This document shows positions 9,626-19,669 of a stretch of 64,000 nucleotides of DNA, piece after piece (position 1 is the first letter of the stretch; each line of letters begins with the position of its first letter). Both the position numbers and the translations under genes were made by a program. The DNA is taken from positions 1-64,000 of the forward strand of contig NZ_JAVDDS010000012.1 of assembly GCF_030848475.1 (NCBI RefSeq). Reading direction: 5' to 3'. The DNA is from Herbivorax alkaliphila. GTDB taxonomy: Bacteria; Bacillota; Clostridia; Acetivibrionales; Acetivibrionaceae. The notes under the pieces were generated by a model. The model was given only the letters and a program-made list of their open reading frames with translations. It was not told the origin of the DNA and ran no database searches.

Positions 9626-10459
9626 TTACTTAGGCACTCTTACAATAAATTCATAATAGCTTCCTCTGTCAAATTGAGCTGCTTTTGCATCCACTCCTGA
9701 CTTTTTCATAAGTTCTATAGCTTGCTTTATTGTATTTACAAATATTCTGATATCTTTTATAGCTTTAGTAAACTGTGGTTTGTTTTTCTTTTCTTTTTGT
9801 CTTTTAGTATACTTTTCAATTGCCCTTTCTATTAAATCCTCTGTTTTCTTAACATTCAAACCTTTTTCACATACATGCTTCAAAACTTTTAGTTGAAGCT
9901 GTTCATCATGGAGTTTTAGAAGTGCTCTTGCATGTCTTTCGGTTAAATTATTATCAGAAAGCATTTTTTTAACAAGTGGGGGAAGTTTTAATAATCTTAT
10001 TTTGTTTGCTATTGTAGATTGACTTTTACCAATTTTATGAGCAAGTACTTCTTGTGTAAATCCATGATCATTAATTAAATTATTATATCCTTCAGCCTCT
10101 TCCATATAACTTAAATCTTCTCTTTGAAGATTTTCTATAAGAGCTAAAACTGCAGAATCATTGTCATTAATATCTACAATTATAGCTGGTATATCTTCTA
10201 ATCCAGCCATTTTAGAAGCCCTTAATCTTCTCTCACCTGCTACAAGCTCATACATATTGTTTGATATTTTTCTAACACTAATAGGTTGAATAATTCCATA
10301 TTGCTTTATTGATTCACAAAGTTCTTCCATTGGAATTTTATTAAATTGTTTTCTAGGTTGATATGGATTTGGTCTAATGCTTTCAACTGGTAAATTAATA
10401 ATGTTTTTTAAATTCTTTTTGTTTTCCTCTCTTGCTATTTGTAATCTGTTTTCTAACAT
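9626..10459 (-). CDS. noc: Nucleoid occlusion protein Noc (ParB family)
   Basis: ParB-like CTP-dependent DNA-sliding clamp that in Bacillus blocks division over the nucleoid. The N-terminal domain has the CTP-binding motifs RPNPYQPRK (about 30-38) and GERRLRASKMAG (about 76-87), followed by ENLQRED and the helix-turn-helix region KIGKSQSTIANKIRLL. Length (277) fits Noc. Its position just upstream of rsmG-mnmG-mnmE, and the presence of a separate parB next to parA (26821), favour Noc rather than a second Spo0J. I found no clear Noc-binding site (ATTTCCCGGGAAAT type) in the window. The start ATG has a weak ribosome site. Confidence 0.9.
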   Translation of the reverse strand: MLENRLQIAREENKKNLKNIINLPVESIRPNPYQPRKQFNKIPMEELCESIKQYGIIQPISVRKISNNMYELVAGERRLRASKMAGLEDIPAIIVDINDNDSAVLALIENLQREDLSYMEEAEGYNNLINDHGFTQEVLAHKIGKSQSTIANKIRLLKLPPLVKKMLSDNNLTERHARALLKLHDEQLQLKVLKHVCEKGLNVKKTEDLIERAIEKYTKRQKEKKNKPQFTKAIKDIRIFVNTIKQAIELMKKSGVDAKAAQFDRGSYYEFIVRVPK

Positions 10460-10723
10460 AGGGCACCATCCTTTGCAAATTTATTATATTTATCATTTGT
10501 TAAACTTTTATCTAGCAATAGTACTTATATATATCTTATATTTTTGTTGAGGCAATACTTATTTCTCTAATTTATATATACCACTATAAGTTATAGATGT
10601 AAAATACTTATTGCATTTAATAAAAATATTGTACAAATGAATATTCTACCACGAATGTATAAATCCTTTTTTTTAAACAAAGAATCGTTCGCCCAAATGC
10701 TTTGTATTACTGCATTTTACGAG

Positions 10724-11446
10724 TTAAACCAAAGGCTTTTTTGAAGGTTTTCCACTTTTTCTGGGATATTTTGTCGGTGAATGTCGAAACTTTTTTATAA
10801 TTATTATATTTCTTTTTATATCTGAAAAAGGTAAATCAAATTTAATAACATCTTCAACTTTACCTCCTAATATATCCAGAGCCTTTTTAGAATTGTCTAG
10901 TTCTTCCACTTTACTGCCTTTCATTGCAATAAAAAGACCTCCTACCTTTACAAATGGCAGACAGTATTCAAGCAAGACAGGTAAATTTGCAACTGCTCTT
11001 GCCAAAGCTATATTAAATATTTCCCTAAAATCTTTTGATACACCTTTATCTTCAGCTCTTGAATGAATAGCTTTTATGTCTTTTAAATCTAGCTTATCTA
11101 TTACTTCATTTAAAAATTTGACTCTCTTTTCAAGAGAATCTAAAAGTGTTATATTTAAGTCTTTTTTTATAATTTTTAAAGGTATTCCCGGAAATCCTGC
11201 TCCAGTACCTACATCAATTATATTTTTGTGTTCTTCTTTTATGAATGGAGATATACTTATTGAATCAATAAAATGTTTAATTATTATTTCCTTTTCATCT
11301 TCAATTGCTGTTAAATTTATTTTTTCATTCCACTCTAATAAAATGTCTTTATATTTAAAAAAATTATCAATATCTCTCTTTTCCAAATCAACATCAAATT
11401 TTGATGCTCCATTTAATAGAAGTTCACTCAAGCTGTATTCATTCAA
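10724..11446 (-). CDS. rsmG: 16S rRNA (guanine-N7) methyltransferase RsmG
   Basis: SAM-dependent enzyme methylating G527 (E. coli numbering) of 16S rRNA. The Rossmann SAM site is visible as IIDVGTGAGFPGIPLKI (about residue 72-88), followed by the acidic TLLDSLEKR; ALARAVANLP is a family signature. At 240 residues the length is normal. It is translated immediately after mnmG with one base between them and has a strong GAGGAG site, so the two are co-transcribed. The C-terminus is rich in Lys and Pro. Confidence 0.97.
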   Translation of the reverse strand: MNEYSLSELLLNGASKFDVDLEKRDIDNFFKYKDILLEWNEKINLTAIEDEKEIIIKHFIDSISISPFIKEEHKNIIDVGTGAGFPGIPLKIIKKDLNITLLDSLEKRVKFLNEVIDKLDLKDIKAIHSRAEDKGVSKDFREIFNIALARAVANLPVLLEYCLPFVKVGGLFIAMKGSKVEELDNSKKALDILGGKVEDVIKFDLPFSDIKRNIIIIKKFRHSPTKYPRKSGKPSKKPLV

Positions 11447-11447
11447 T

Positions 11448-13343
11448 TTATAAATCTCCTCTCTTTTTTAAAGATTCTAAATAAATTAAAAGCACTGAAA
11501 TATCTGCAGGAGATACTCCCGATATTCTTGAAGCCTGTCCAACCGATTCAGGTTTAACCTTATTAAGCTTTTGCCTTGCTTCAATTCTAAGCCCTTTTAT
11601 TTCTTCATAATTTATATCTTTATTAAGTTTTTTCTTTTCAAGCTTCTTAAACTGTCCAACCTGCATCATCTGCCTTTTTATATACCCTTCATACTTTACT
11701 GTTACAGAAACCTGTTCTTTTATTGTAAAACTTAAATCAGGCATATTATCATCAATTTCTTTTAGTGAATCATAACTTATTTCAGGTCTTTTTAATAAAT
11801 CTTTAAGTTTAACACCGCTTTTAATAGGTGTGCTGTTCATTTTTTTTAGGTATTCTATTTGTTTTTCTTTCGGCGGAACTACAGTCTTTTCTAACCTTGA
11901 AATTTCTTCTTCTATACGTCTCTTTTTTTCTTTAAATTTTAAATATCTCTCTTCAGATATCAAACCTTTATCATATCCTAAAGGAGTAAGTCTTAAATCT
12001 GCATTATCCTGTCTTAAAAGTAGTCTATATTCCGCTCTTGAAGTCATCATCCTGTAAGGTTCATTTGTTCCTTTTGTTACAAGGTCATCTATTAGTACCC
12101 CTATATACGCCTGAGATCTATCTAATGTTATAGTCTCTTCTCCTTTTATTTTAAGTGCTGCATTAATTCCTGCTATGAGTCCTTGAGCTGCCGCCTCTTC
12201 ATATCCAGAACTTCCATTTATTTGACCTGCAGAAAAAAGCCCGTCTATATTTCTAAGTTCTAATGTAAGTTTAAGCTGAGTTGGATCTATACAATCATAC
12301 TCAATAGCGTAGGCACTTCTCATAACCGAAACATTTTCAAGACCAGGTAGAGTTTTTATCATTTCATTTTGTACATCTTCTGGAAGACTTGATGACATAC
12401 CCTGTAAGTACATTTCCTGTGTTTTTAGACCCATTGGTTCTATAAATATTTGATGTCTTTCTTTATCCTTAAATCTTGAAACCTTATCTTCTATTGACGG
12501 ACAGTACCTTGGACCTATTCCCTCTATTAAACCCCCAAATAAAGGAGATCTATGAAGATTATTTCTTATAACCTCATGTGTCTTTTTGTTTGTATAAGTA
12601 AGATGGCATAAAATCTGCTCTATGTTAATTTCTTCATTTTCAAAAGAAAATGGTATTATTCTATCATCTCCCGGCTGTTCTTCCATTTTAGAAAAATCTA
12701 TACTTCTTTTGTTCACACGAGCAGGTGTTCCTGTTTTAAATCTCAATAAATCTATATTTAGTTCCTTTAAACTGTCTGAAAGTTTATTAGCAGGAAATAG
12801 ACCATCAGGACCACTACTATAACTTATATTACCAATTATTATTTTAGACTTTAAATATGTTCCTGTGGTCATAATCACAGCTTTGCATTTATATATTGTA
12901 CCTGTATGTGTTTTTACACCTGTTACTTTTTTTCTCCCACCTATATCTTCTGTAATTAATTCAATTATTTCTGCCTGTTTTAAATCTAAATTTTCCTGCA
13001 TCTCCAACACATTTTTCATTTCCGACTGATATTCTCTTCTATCTATCTGAGCTCTAAGTGAAAAAACCGCCGGCCCCTTTGCTCTGTTGAGCATCTTTGA
13101 CTGTATAAGTGTCTTGTCTGCAATTTTTCCCATTTCTCCACCTAAAGCATCTATTTCCCTTACAAGATGCCCCTTAGCAGTACCTCCTATGCTTGGATTA
13201 CATGGCATATTTGCAACACTATCTAAATTAATTGAAAAAATTACTGTTTTAATATTCTTTCTAGCTGATGCCAATGCTGCTTCACATCCAGCATGTCCTG
13301 CACCAATAACAACAACTTCATATTCACCTGCAATAAATTCCAT
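11448..13343 (-). CDS. mnmG: tRNA uridine-5-carboxymethylaminomethyl synthesis protein MnmG (GidA)
   Basis: FAD enzyme that, with MnmE, modifies the wobble uridine (U34) of certain tRNAs. The FAD-binding [10 protein letters not shown] motif is near the N-terminus; the family motifs [20 protein letters not shown] and [11 protein letters not shown] are present. Start: I prefer the ATG at 13343 because GGAAGGG lies six bases upstream; the upstream in-frame ATG at 13358 has only a poor site and lies 6 bases after the mnmE stop. The operon order is mnmE-mnmG-rsmG. Confidence 0.97.
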   Translation of the reverse strand: MEFIAGEYEVVVIGAGHAGCEAALASARKNIKTVIFSINLDSVANMPCNPSIGGTAKGHLVREIDALGGEMGKIADKTLIQSKMLNRAKGPAVFSLRAQIDRREYQSEMKNVLEMQENLDLKQAEIIELITEDIGGRKKVTGVKTHTGTIYKCKAVIMTTGTYLKSKIIIGNISYSSGPDGLFPANKLSDSLKELNIDLLRFKTGTPARVNKRSIDFSKMEEQPGDDRIIPFSFENEEINIEQILCHLTYTNKKTHEVIRNNLHRSPLFGGLIEGIGPRYCPSIEDKVSRFKDKERHQIFIEPMGLKTQEMYLQGMSSSLPEDVQNEMIKTLPGLENVSVMRSAYAIEYDCIDPTQLKLTLELRNIDGLFSAGQINGSSGYEEAAAQGLIAGINAALKIKGEETITLDRSQAYIGVLIDDLVTKGTNEPYRMMTSRAEYRLLLRQDNADLRLTPLGYDKGLISEERYLKFKEKKRRIEEEISRLEKTVVPPKEKQIEYLKKMNSTPIKSGVKLKDLLKRPEISYDSLKEIDDNMPDLSFTIKEQVSVTVKYEGYIKRQMMQVGQFKKLEKKKLNKDINYEEIKGLRIEARQKLNKVKPESVGQASRISGVSPADISVLLIYLESLKKRGDL

Positions 13344-13364
13344 AATTATCCCTTCCATTTCTCG

Positions 13365-14744
13365 CTATTTACCAAGACAAAATCTTGAAAAAATTTCATG
13401 AATTACATCATCCTTTACAGATTCACCTGTTATTTCTCCTAAAAAATCTGCCGCACTAACAATATCTATTGACATTAAATCTAAAGGCATTTTATTTTTA
13501 TATGCAGCCATTGCATCATCAATACTTGAAATTGCCTTATCTATTAAAGATTTATGCCTTATATTTGTCAAAAGTATTTGATTGTTTAAATTAATTTCTC
13601 CCTTTGCAAAAAGTTTAGTTATCATATCTCCTATTTTGTCAATTCCTATTTCTTCTTTTAGTGATGTTTTTATATATTTTATTTCCTTAAGATTTTTTTC
13701 TATATTATTAACATCTTTTTCACTTACCTTATCAATTTTGTTTATCAAAACAATAAGTTTTTTTGATGATATTTTTTCTAGTATAGCAGAATCTTCATGG
13801 GTAAAACCTTTTTTAGCATCAATCATCATAATAACAAGTTCTGCTTCTTCAACTGCCCTATGTGCCTTTTCAACTCCTATTATTTCAACAGCATCTTTTG
13901 TCTCTCTAATTCCTGCAGTATCAATTATTCTTACTGGAACCCCATTAATATTTACATATTCTTCAAGTATATCTCTTGTAGTACCTGGTATATCAGTTAC
14001 TATAGCTCTGCTTTTTCCTGATAATTCATTTAATAAAGATGATTTACCAACATTTGGTTTTCCAATAATAACTGCATCAATACCTTCTCTTAAAATTCTA
14101 CCTCTTTCAAAATTTTTAATTATTTCCTCTAAGTTTTCTTTTATAATTATTATTTCCTCATATATCTTTTTACCTGTAATTTCTTCTATATCATGTTCTG
14201 GATAATCTATAGAAACTTCAATATGAGCCAGCATCTCAATTAATTTTTTTCGGAAATTCTTTAGTTTAAAAGACAGCTTTCCTTCAAGTTGATTTACAGC
14301 TGCTTTTGAACTTTCTTCTGTTTTTGAATTTATAACATCAATAACAGCTTCTGCCTGAGATAAATCAATTCTTCCATTTAAAAATGCCCTTTTAGTAAAT
14401 TCCCCAGGCTCAGCTGGTTTTGCACCTTGCTTAAAAACCAAATCTAATATTTTTTTTAAAACAACCATTCCACCATGACAGTTAATTTCAATAATATCTT
14501 CACGAGTAAATGTATTTGGTTTTTTCATTTTAGTAAGAAGCACTTCATCAATGGTATCCTCTTTTACAGGATCAATAATTTTTCCATAATTTATGGTATG
14601 GGATTTTATTTTATCAAAATTATTTTTTCCTTTAAAAATGGTTTTTGCTATCTCAAAAGATTTATCTCCACTTATTCTTATAATACCTATGCCGCCTGTT
14701 CCATGAGGAGTTGAAACAGCTGCTATTGTATCTTCAACAATCAT
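13365..14744 (-). CDS. mnmE: tRNA modification GTPase MnmE (TrmE)
   Basis: Potassium-stimulated GTPase partner of MnmG in U34 modification. The N-terminal tetrahydrofolate-binding domain starts near IAAVSTPHGTGGIGIIRISG; the G domain shows GKPNVGKSSLLNEL (G1), DIPGTTRD (G2), DTAGI (G3) and NKID (G4). It ends with the invariant CLGK, which carries the catalytic Cys. Length (459) is normal. It heads the mnmE-mnmG-rsmG operon; a hairpin at 14828-14858 separates it from jag. Confidence 0.98.
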   Translation of the reverse strand: MIVEDTIAAVSTPHGTGGIGIIRISGDKSFEIAKTIFKGKNNFDKIKSHTINYGKIIDPVKEDTIDEVLLTKMKKPNTFTREDIIEINCHGGMVVLKKILDLVFKQGAKPAEPGEFTKRAFLNGRIDLSQAEAVIDVINSKTEESSKAAVNQLEGKLSFKLKNFRKKLIEMLAHIEVSIDYPEHDIEEITGKKIYEEIIIIKENLEEIIKNFERGRILREGIDAVIIGKPNVGKSSLLNELSGKSRAIVTDIPGTTRDILEEYVNINGVPVRIIDTAGIRETKDAVEIIGVEKAHRAVEEAELVIMMIDAKKGFTHEDSAILEKISSKKLIVLINKIDKVSEKDVNNIEKNLKEIKYIKTSLKEEIGIDKIGDMITKLFAKGEINLNNQILLTNIRHKSLIDKAISSIDDAMAAYKNKMPLDLMSIDIVSAADFLGEITGESVKDDVIHEIFSRFCLGK

Positions 14745-14827
14745 TTTATTCCTCCAAGTACTATAAAATATTCTATGTTTTTATAATTTTAATGATATAC
14801 TTTTTTATAAACTATATTTTTAAACAA

Positions 14828-14858
14828 AATGGTTCAAGAATTAATATCCTGAACCATT
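14828..14858 (-). terminator. Probable terminator of the rpmH-jag gene row
   Basis: Stem AATGGTTCA/TGAACCATT (9 bp), followed on the minus strand by TTGTTT. Lies between the jag stop and the mnmE start. Confidence 0.55.
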
Positions 14859-15010
14859 CAATAAGCAACATAATTATTTAGCTTATGCACTAAAAAGCTT
14901 TTTATCTTTAACTCACTTACCTAGCACTCTTCAAATTCCAAAAACAAAAGTTCAGATTATCTAAATCTCTCACTTTTAAGTCCATCAAATTCCTATACTA
15001 CAAAAAATTT

Positions 15011-15631
15011 TTACTTTAAACAAATCATAACTTTTCTATTTGGTTCTTCACCTACACTATAGGTCTCCACATCTTTATGCTCCTGTAGGGAAGAATGAAT
15101 TATCCTTCTCTCATATGGATTCATTGGCTCTAAAGTAATATTCTTTTTATACCTGACAACTCTATCTGCCAATCTGCTTGCTAATTTAATCAAAGTTTCT
15201 TCTCTTTTTTGTCTATAATTTTCAATATCTATTACTACCCTTTTGTAAATTTCCTTGTCTTTGTTTATAACAAGGCTTGTCAAATATTGAAGAGAATCTA
15301 ACGTCTCGCCTCTTCTTCCTATAAGTATGCCTATATCATCACCTGTTATATCCATAAAAATAGACTCTTCATCCTCTTCAATCAAAATATCTGCATCTAC
15401 ATTCATTTTTTCAAATACATCTAATAAAAACTCTTTTGCTTTTGCTGCCATTGACTCTTTTACAGTTACTCTAACCTTCGCCTGCTTATTACCTATAAGT
15501 CCAAATATACCTTTTACACCTTCATTAATTATTTCTATATCCACATTTTCTTTAGAAGTATCTAATTCTAAAAGAGCAACATCAATGGCGTCTTCAATGG
15601 TCTTAGCCGATTTTTCAATACTATTAGTCAT
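15011..15631 (-). CDS. jag: RNA-binding protein KhpB (Jag)
   Basis: RNA-binding protein with a Jag-N domain (about 5-55), a KH domain with the GRRGE loop (about residue 108-112, IGRRGETLDSLQ) and a C-terminal R3H domain (RRIIHSSLQEH). In other Firmicutes it partners KhpA and affects cell elongation and sporulation. Length 206. It sits directly downstream of yidC (9 bases), the usual order in the rpmH-rnpA-yidD-yidC-jag row. Confidence 0.95.
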   Translation of the reverse strand: MTNSIEKSAKTIEDAIDVALLELDTSKENVDIEIINEGVKGIFGLIGNKQAKVRVTVKESMAAKAKEFLLDVFEKMNVDADILIEEDEESIFMDITGDDIGILIGRRGETLDSLQYLTSLVINKDKEIYKRVVIDIENYRQKREETLIKLASRLADRVVRYKKNITLEPMNPYERRIIHSSLQEHKDVETYSVGEEPNRKVMICLK

Positions 15632-15640
15632 TTATTTAAA

Positions 15641-16537
15641 CTAACCCTCCTTTTTATTTATCATGAGTTTGTTAACAAAAATTTGTTGCACTATTTGATA
15701 AATATTACCTATTATCCAGTAAAAACCTAGTCCTGCAGGAAACTGAAATGAGAATATAAGTGTCATAGCAGGCCCTATTAAAAGCATATTTTTTTGCATT
15801 GACTCTGCTACATCAGCTTTTTCATCCTTTTTACCTTTTTTACTGTTTGTATTACTCTTATTTCTCTTTGATATCATCTTTGTTGAAAAATATGTTGTAA
15901 TACATGCTAAAAGTGGTATTAACAACAAAGGTAAATAGGTAGCCATTTCAGGTCCAAATAGTAGTTCTGTATCAATAGTAGGATTTATTCCAAGATTTAA
16001 ACCTAAAAAATTAAAATCAATCAATCCAAATTCAAGAGCAGCAGACACCTGTTCATGTCCTGTTATTAATTTGTCTGCCGGTACTTTATCTACTAATTTT
16101 TCAATGGTACTTTCATTTAATATTATATCCTTATATTCACCATTAATTAAAACATCTTTAAATTCTCTGCCCTTTAACATATATGTCAAAGGTCTTCTTA
16201 TCACTGCAAAAAGAGATATAATTATTGGCATTTGTACAAGTAATGGAAGGCAGCCACTTGCAGGATTATATTTATGTTCCTGATAAACCTTCATCATTTC
16301 CTGACTTAATTTCTCTTTATCATTTTTATACTTCTTTTGAATATCCTTTATTATAGGTTGTATTTCTTGCATTTTTGCTTGGGACTTAACCTGCTTTAAA
16401 GTTAAAGGCAATATTAATGTCCTTATAAATATTGTTAAAACAATTAAAGATAACCCATACTTATACAATTCAAAAGGTATTGCATCATATATAAAATACA
16501 GTATTTGTCCAAAAAACGATGGTATAGCACTAAACAT
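15641..16537 (-). CDS. yidC: Membrane protein insertase YidC/Oxa1
   Basis: Insertase for membrane proteins, alone or with SecYEG. Length 298, with five predicted membrane segments. The conserved positive residue of the hydrophilic groove lies in TIFIRTLILPLTLKQVKSQAK, and the cytoplasmic coiled coil follows (MQEIQPIIKDIQKKYKND). I see no N-terminal lipobox, unlike SpoIIIJ of Bacillus. A charged Asn/Lys-rich loop lies at about 225-245. Overlaps no neighbour; yidD ends 20 bases upstream of its start. Confidence 0.96.
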   Translation of the reverse strand: MFSAIPSFFGQILYFIYDAIPFELYKYGLSLIVLTIFIRTLILPLTLKQVKSQAKMQEIQPIIKDIQKKYKNDKEKLSQEMMKVYQEHKYNPASGCLPLLVQMPIIISLFAVIRRPLTYMLKGREFKDVLINGEYKDIILNESTIEKLVDKVPADKLITGHEQVSAALEFGLIDFNFLGLNLGINPTIDTELLFGPEMATYLPLLLIPLLACITTYFSTKMISKRNKSNTNSKKGKKDEKADVAESMQKNMLLIGPAMTLIFSFQFPAGLGFYWIIGNIYQIVQQIFVNKLMINKKEG

Positions 16538-16556
16538 TATCTTTTACCCCTTCTTT

Positions 16557-16775
16557 TTACTTAACCGGATCATATCCTCCTGGATGAAACGGATTACATT
16601 TTAGTATTCTCAAAACCGATTTAAAGCCACCCTTTATTATACCATATTTATTAATTGAGTCTATAGCATACTGAGAGCATGTTGGATAAAATCTACAAGT
16701 TGGCATTATCTTAAGTGGAGATATCCACTTTTGATAAAATCTTATAGGTAATATAAATATTTTTTTTATCAACAC
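16557..16775 (-). CDS. yidD: Membrane protein insertion efficiency factor YidD
   Basis: Small (72-residue) membrane-associated factor helping YidC. Family motifs are clear: [18 protein letters not shown] and FHPGGYDPV, with three Cys. A GGAGAG site lies upstream; the start is GTG at 16775 or TTG at 16772, which differ by one residue. It sits between rnpA and yidC as usual. Confidence 0.96.
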   Translation of the reverse strand: MLIKKIFILPIRFYQKWISPLKIMPTCRFYPTCSQYAIDSINKYGIIKGGFKSVLRILKCNPFHPGGYDPVK

Positions 16776-16809
16776 TATCTCTCCTTTATTTGTAAATAAA
16801 AACCTATTT

Positions 16810-17148
16810 TTATTTACTTACCATATTTAACTTTTTAAAAAGAAATTTCATCTCTTTTTTAATTTCAATATACTCAGGCACTTTATCAGTTTTTCTAGCA
16901 ATAACAACCAAGTCATAGCCTATTTTTATATTTTCTTCTATTTGTCTATAATTTTCCTTTATCAATCTTCTAACTCTATTTCTTTTGATACTTTTACCAA
17001 ATTTTCTGCTTGCTGTTATTCCCAGCCTATTATAATTATGCTTATTTTTTAAAACATATAACACCATAAACTGTCCAGCATAAAATCTGGCTTTTCTATA
17101 AACTCTTCTAAATTCGTAATTATTTTTAAGTGAAATGGTATGTTTCAT
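16810..17148 (-). CDS. rnpA: Ribonuclease P protein component
   Basis: Protein subunit of RNase P, which matures tRNA 5' ends. The core RNR motif is present in [11 protein letters not shown]. Length is 112 residues. I chose the ATG at 17148, with GTAGGAGATATA directly upstream; an in-frame ATG 18 codons further up would add residues foreign to the family. The coding RNA subunit is not in this window. Confidence 0.96.
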   Translation of the reverse strand: MKHTISLKNNYEFRRVYRKARFYAGQFMVLYVLKNKHNYNRLGITASRKFGKSIKRNRVRRLIKENYRQIEENIKIGYDLVVIARKTDKVPEYIEIKKEMKFLFKKLNMVSK

Positions 17149-17218
17149 TATATCTCCTACATCTTTTATTAATTTAAAAAAATTTATTAATATCCTGCCC
17201 ATTCACTTTTAGTTCCTT

Positions 17219-17320
17219 TATCTTATCCTAGATTCACCTTTTATCTATAAGGTGATTTTTTTATAATCTTTAGATGGAGTAGAGTCTCCATCTAAAGCCC
17301 ATTTTTAACTAAAGCTAAAA
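17219..17320 (-). repeat. Multi-hairpin 3' element, copy 6 (diverged)
   Basis: Diverged minus-strand copy between rpmH and rnpA. The central hairpin is CTTTAGATGGAG/CTCCATCTAAAG, so two pairs differ from the consensus CTTCAGGTGGAG/CTCCACCTGAAG with both arms changed together. Confidence 0.75.
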
Positions 17321-17344
17321 GATAATCACAGGAACTTAAATAAA

Positions 17345-17366
17345 AAGACCACATTCATGCGGCCTT
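17345..17366 (-). terminator. rpmH terminator or attenuator
   Basis: Minus-strand stem AAGGCCGCAT/ATGTGGTCTT (two G-U pairs) followed by TTTAT. It overlaps the rpmH stop codon, so it may partly end transcription before rnpA. Confidence 0.65.
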
Positions 17367-17499
17367 ATGCTGAAAGAACTTTTCTTCCCTTTAATCTACG
17401 CCTTCTTAAAACTTTTCTTCCATTTGATGTCTTCATTCTTTTTCTAAATCCATGTTCTTTCTTTCTCTGTCTTTTCTTAGGTTGATACGTCCTTAACAT
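17365..17499 (-). CDS. rpmH: 50S ribosomal protein L34
   Basis: A 44-residue ribosomal protein starting [19 protein letters not shown] and rich in Arg/Lys, the hallmark of L34. It starts at the ATG at 17499-17497, with GGAGGTG eight bases upstream. A canonical promoter lies at 17749-17778, giving a leader of roughly 240 nt that carries a conserved RNA-like motif (17561-17645) also found in front of parA. Confidence 0.98.
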   Translation of the reverse strand: MLRTYQPKKRQRKKEHGFRKRMKTSNGRKVLRRRRLKGRKVLSA

Positions 17500-17551
17500 T
17501 TTAAAACACCTCCATTCTTAAGAATATCAAATATTTTTAAACATCATTTAG

Positions 17552-17569
17552 TTACTTTAACATTGACAT
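17552..17569 (-). other. Five-codon upstream reading frame in the rpmH leader
   Basis: ATG TCA ATG TTA AAG TAA, preceded by GGAAGAGGAGA, an excellent ribosome site. It begins within the conserved leader motif. It could be a translated leader peptide or coincidence. Confidence 0.3.
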
Positions 17570-17645
17570 TCTCCTCTTCCTAAAGGAAAAAAAGATTCTT
17601 ACTTCACAGAGCTATTTGATGCAAACTCTACACAAGCATTGTCGG
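17561..17645 (-). ncRNA. Conserved leader motif shared with parA, copy A
   Basis: About 85 nt of the rpmH leader, aligning over its whole length with 25932-26015 at roughly three-quarters identity with one gap. A 16-base core, TCTGTGAAGTAAGAAT, is identical. Small hairpins are possible in both: ACAA-nnn-TTGT at the start, then AGAG pairing with a downstream CTCT/TTCT. Family unknown to me. Confidence 0.6.
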
Positions 17646-17748
17646 CATGCCCTACCGAATTCTTATTTAAATCTTGCTTATATTACCTTCCTTAAGGAAA
17701 GTGTCTTACAGCAAAACATATAAGATAATATTTTAAAATAACGTAACA

Positions 17749-17778
17749 ATTATATATTAAATCGATATTTAATGTCAA
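17749..17778 (-). promoter_or_regulatory. rpmH promoter (SigA type)
   Basis: Minus-strand TTGACA, 18 bases, TATAAT. Consensus hexamers; position fits transcription of rpmH and the genes behind it. Confidence 0.75.
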
Positions 17779-17821
17779 GAAACTATTTTCATTTCTTTTG
17801 TTTATAACTCCAAAATTTTTT

Positions 17822-17939
17822 TGTGGATATCTTTTATTTTTTATGTTGAATATTCTACAAAAGTCTGATAGTATAGTTTATACCTGTTGATAACTTACTA
17901 ATTATCAACAGGTATATGTTGATAATTAGTTTATACAAC
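17822..17939. promoter_or_regulatory. oriC, upstream DnaA-box cluster
   Basis: DnaA-box-like 9-mers: TGTGGATAT (17822), TGTTGATAA (17885), TTATCAACA (17902), TGTTGATAA (17917) and TTATACAAC (17931). Three in a row are on alternating strands within 41 bp. Together with the cluster after dnaA this gives a bipartite origin as in Bacillus. The remaining bases up to dnaA (about 17940-18244) are very AT-rich and hold no gene; the dnaA promoter must lie there but I cannot fix it. Confidence 0.75.
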
Positions 17940-18244
17940 TAAATATGAATTTTTTTTAAACTATATATTTACCAGTTAATTATATGCATCTTTTTAAATA
18001 ATATACAAAATTATTTCAATTATGCTTAAACATTGTTAGAATTGTCAAAGATTATACTGATAATTTTTGTTAAAGAGCTTAAATTTAATTTAAGACAGTG
18101 TAATCTGGACTTTTTTAGTTGATTATTATTTATTTTCGCTCTTTTATTTAACAAACAACAAAAATATATAGTTATTATTTGTTTAATTTTAGATATTTTA
18201 TTTTAAATTAAAATTGTTTTATTCTTTATTTTTGGAGGAATTGT

Positions 18245-19582
18245 ATGAATATCAATATAAATGATGTTTGGGGAAAAGCTTTAAATTTGCTAAAAGTTGA
18301 GCTTACCGAAATAAGCTTTAATACATGGATTAAAACTATTACTCCTGTGAGTTTAACCTCTGATACCATTAATTTATCGGTACCTGCTAGTTTTAATAAA
18401 GGTATTTTAGAATCTAGGTATCAAAGTCTTATTATGAATGCTATAAAACAGGTTACTTTTAAGGAATATAAAATAAATTTTGTTGTTCCTTCTGAAGAAG
18501 ACGATATTGAAAATTTGGATAAACAAAAATCTCAAAAAAATAACGATGATGTAGTAAAATCCATATTAAACCCCAAGTATACATTTGATACATTTGTTAT
18601 AGGAAATAGTAATAGATTTGCACATGCTGCTGCTTTAGCTGTTTCAGAGGCTCCAGCTAAGGCTTACAATCCTTTATTTATATATGGAGGGGTGGGACTT
18701 GGAAAAACTCACTTAATGCATGCCATAGGTCATTTTGTATTAAGTGAAAATTCTTCACTTAAAGTTTTATATGTATCATCTGAAAAATTTACAAATGAAC
18801 TAATTAATGCAATTAAAGATGATAAAAACGAAGAATTCAGAACTAAATATAGAAATATCGATATACTTTTAATAGATGATATACAATTTATTGGTGGTAA
18901 GGAAAGAACGCAGGAAGAATTTTTTCACACTTTCAATGCTCTTTATGAAGCAAATAAACAAATTATTATTTCAAGCGATAAGCCACCTAAAGATATTACA
19001 ACATTGGAAGAACGTCTTAAATCAAGGTTTGAATGGGGACTTATTGCGGACATGCAGGCACCTGACCTTGAAACAAGAATTGCAATATTAAGAAAAAAGG
19101 CCCAGCTTGAAAGTCTTGATGTTCCTAATGATGTTATGGTTTTTATTGCTGATAAAATAGCATCTAACATTAGAGAACTTGAAGGTGCTTTAAATAGAGT
19201 AATTGCTTTTGCTTCTCTTACAGAAAATGAAATTACAATTGATTTGGCAAATGAAGCATTAAAAGATATTTTGTCTGCCAATAAAACGAAAGTAATTAAT
19301 TGTACATCAATCCAAGCTGTAGTTGCAAGATATTTTGATGTAAAACCAGAAAACTTTAAATCAAAGAAAAGAACTAGGGATATTGCTTTTCCAAGGCAAA
19401 TTGCTATGTTTTTATGTAGAGAACTTACAGATATGTCTCTTCCTAAAATAGGAAATTCTTTTGGAGGAAGAGATCATACTACTGTTATACACGCATATGA
19501 AAAAATTAAAGAAGATATTGAATCAAGTTCAGAAACAAGAAGAGCAGTAAATGAAATTAAGGATAATATCTTGGGAAAATAG
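18245..19582 (+). CDS. dnaA: Chromosomal replication initiator DnaA
   Basis: Initiator ATPase that binds the DnaA boxes and opens oriC. Domain I is about 1-80, a short linker follows, and the AAA+ domain III has Walker [10 protein letters not shown] (148-156) and Walker B LLIDDIQF (about 207-214). Domain IV carries the box-binding signature [15 protein letters not shown]. Length 445. The ATG has GGAGGAATTGT upstream. It is flanked on both sides by DnaA-box clusters. Confidence 0.99.
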   Translation: MNININDVWGKALNLLKVELTEISFNTWIKTITPVSLTSDTINLSVPASFNKGILESRYQSLIMNAIKQVTFKEYKINFVVPSEEDDIENLDKQKSQKNNDDVVKSILNPKYTFDTFVIGNSNRFAHAAALAVSEAPAKAYNPLFIYGGVGLGKTHLMHAIGHFVLSENSSLKVLYVSSEKFTNELINAIKDDKNEEFRTKYRNIDILLIDDIQFIGGKERTQEEFFHTFNALYEANKQIIISSDKPPKDITTLEERLKSRFEWGLIADMQAPDLETRIAILRKKAQLESLDVPNDVMVFIADKIASNIRELEGALNRVIAFASLTENEITIDLANEALKDILSANKTKVINCTSIQAVVARYFDVKPENFKSKKRTRDIAFPRQIAMFLCRELTDMSLPKIGNSFGGRDHTTVIHAYEKIKEDIESSSETRRAVNEIKDNILGK

Positions 19583-19669
19583 ATAGTTTTTATTTTATAT
19601 AAAGTGAAATTAGTTAGCTTAAACTTTTATTAAACTGGTTAACTCATTTTTGCTAGAGATAAATAAATG

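Noticed and set aside
9626-10459. A second Spo0J/ParB for segregation
   Set aside because: Position before rsmG and lack of a parA partner fit Noc; a separate parB sits beside parA.
13582-14205. 207-residue frame on the plus strand
   Set aside because: Entirely antisense to mnmE, Ser/Ile/Phe-rich composition typical of reverse-strand shadows, no ribosome site.
17561-17645. RNase P RNA, 6S RNA or T-box leader
   Set aside because: Too short and lacks their conserved blocks; the rpmH/parA motif remains unassigned.
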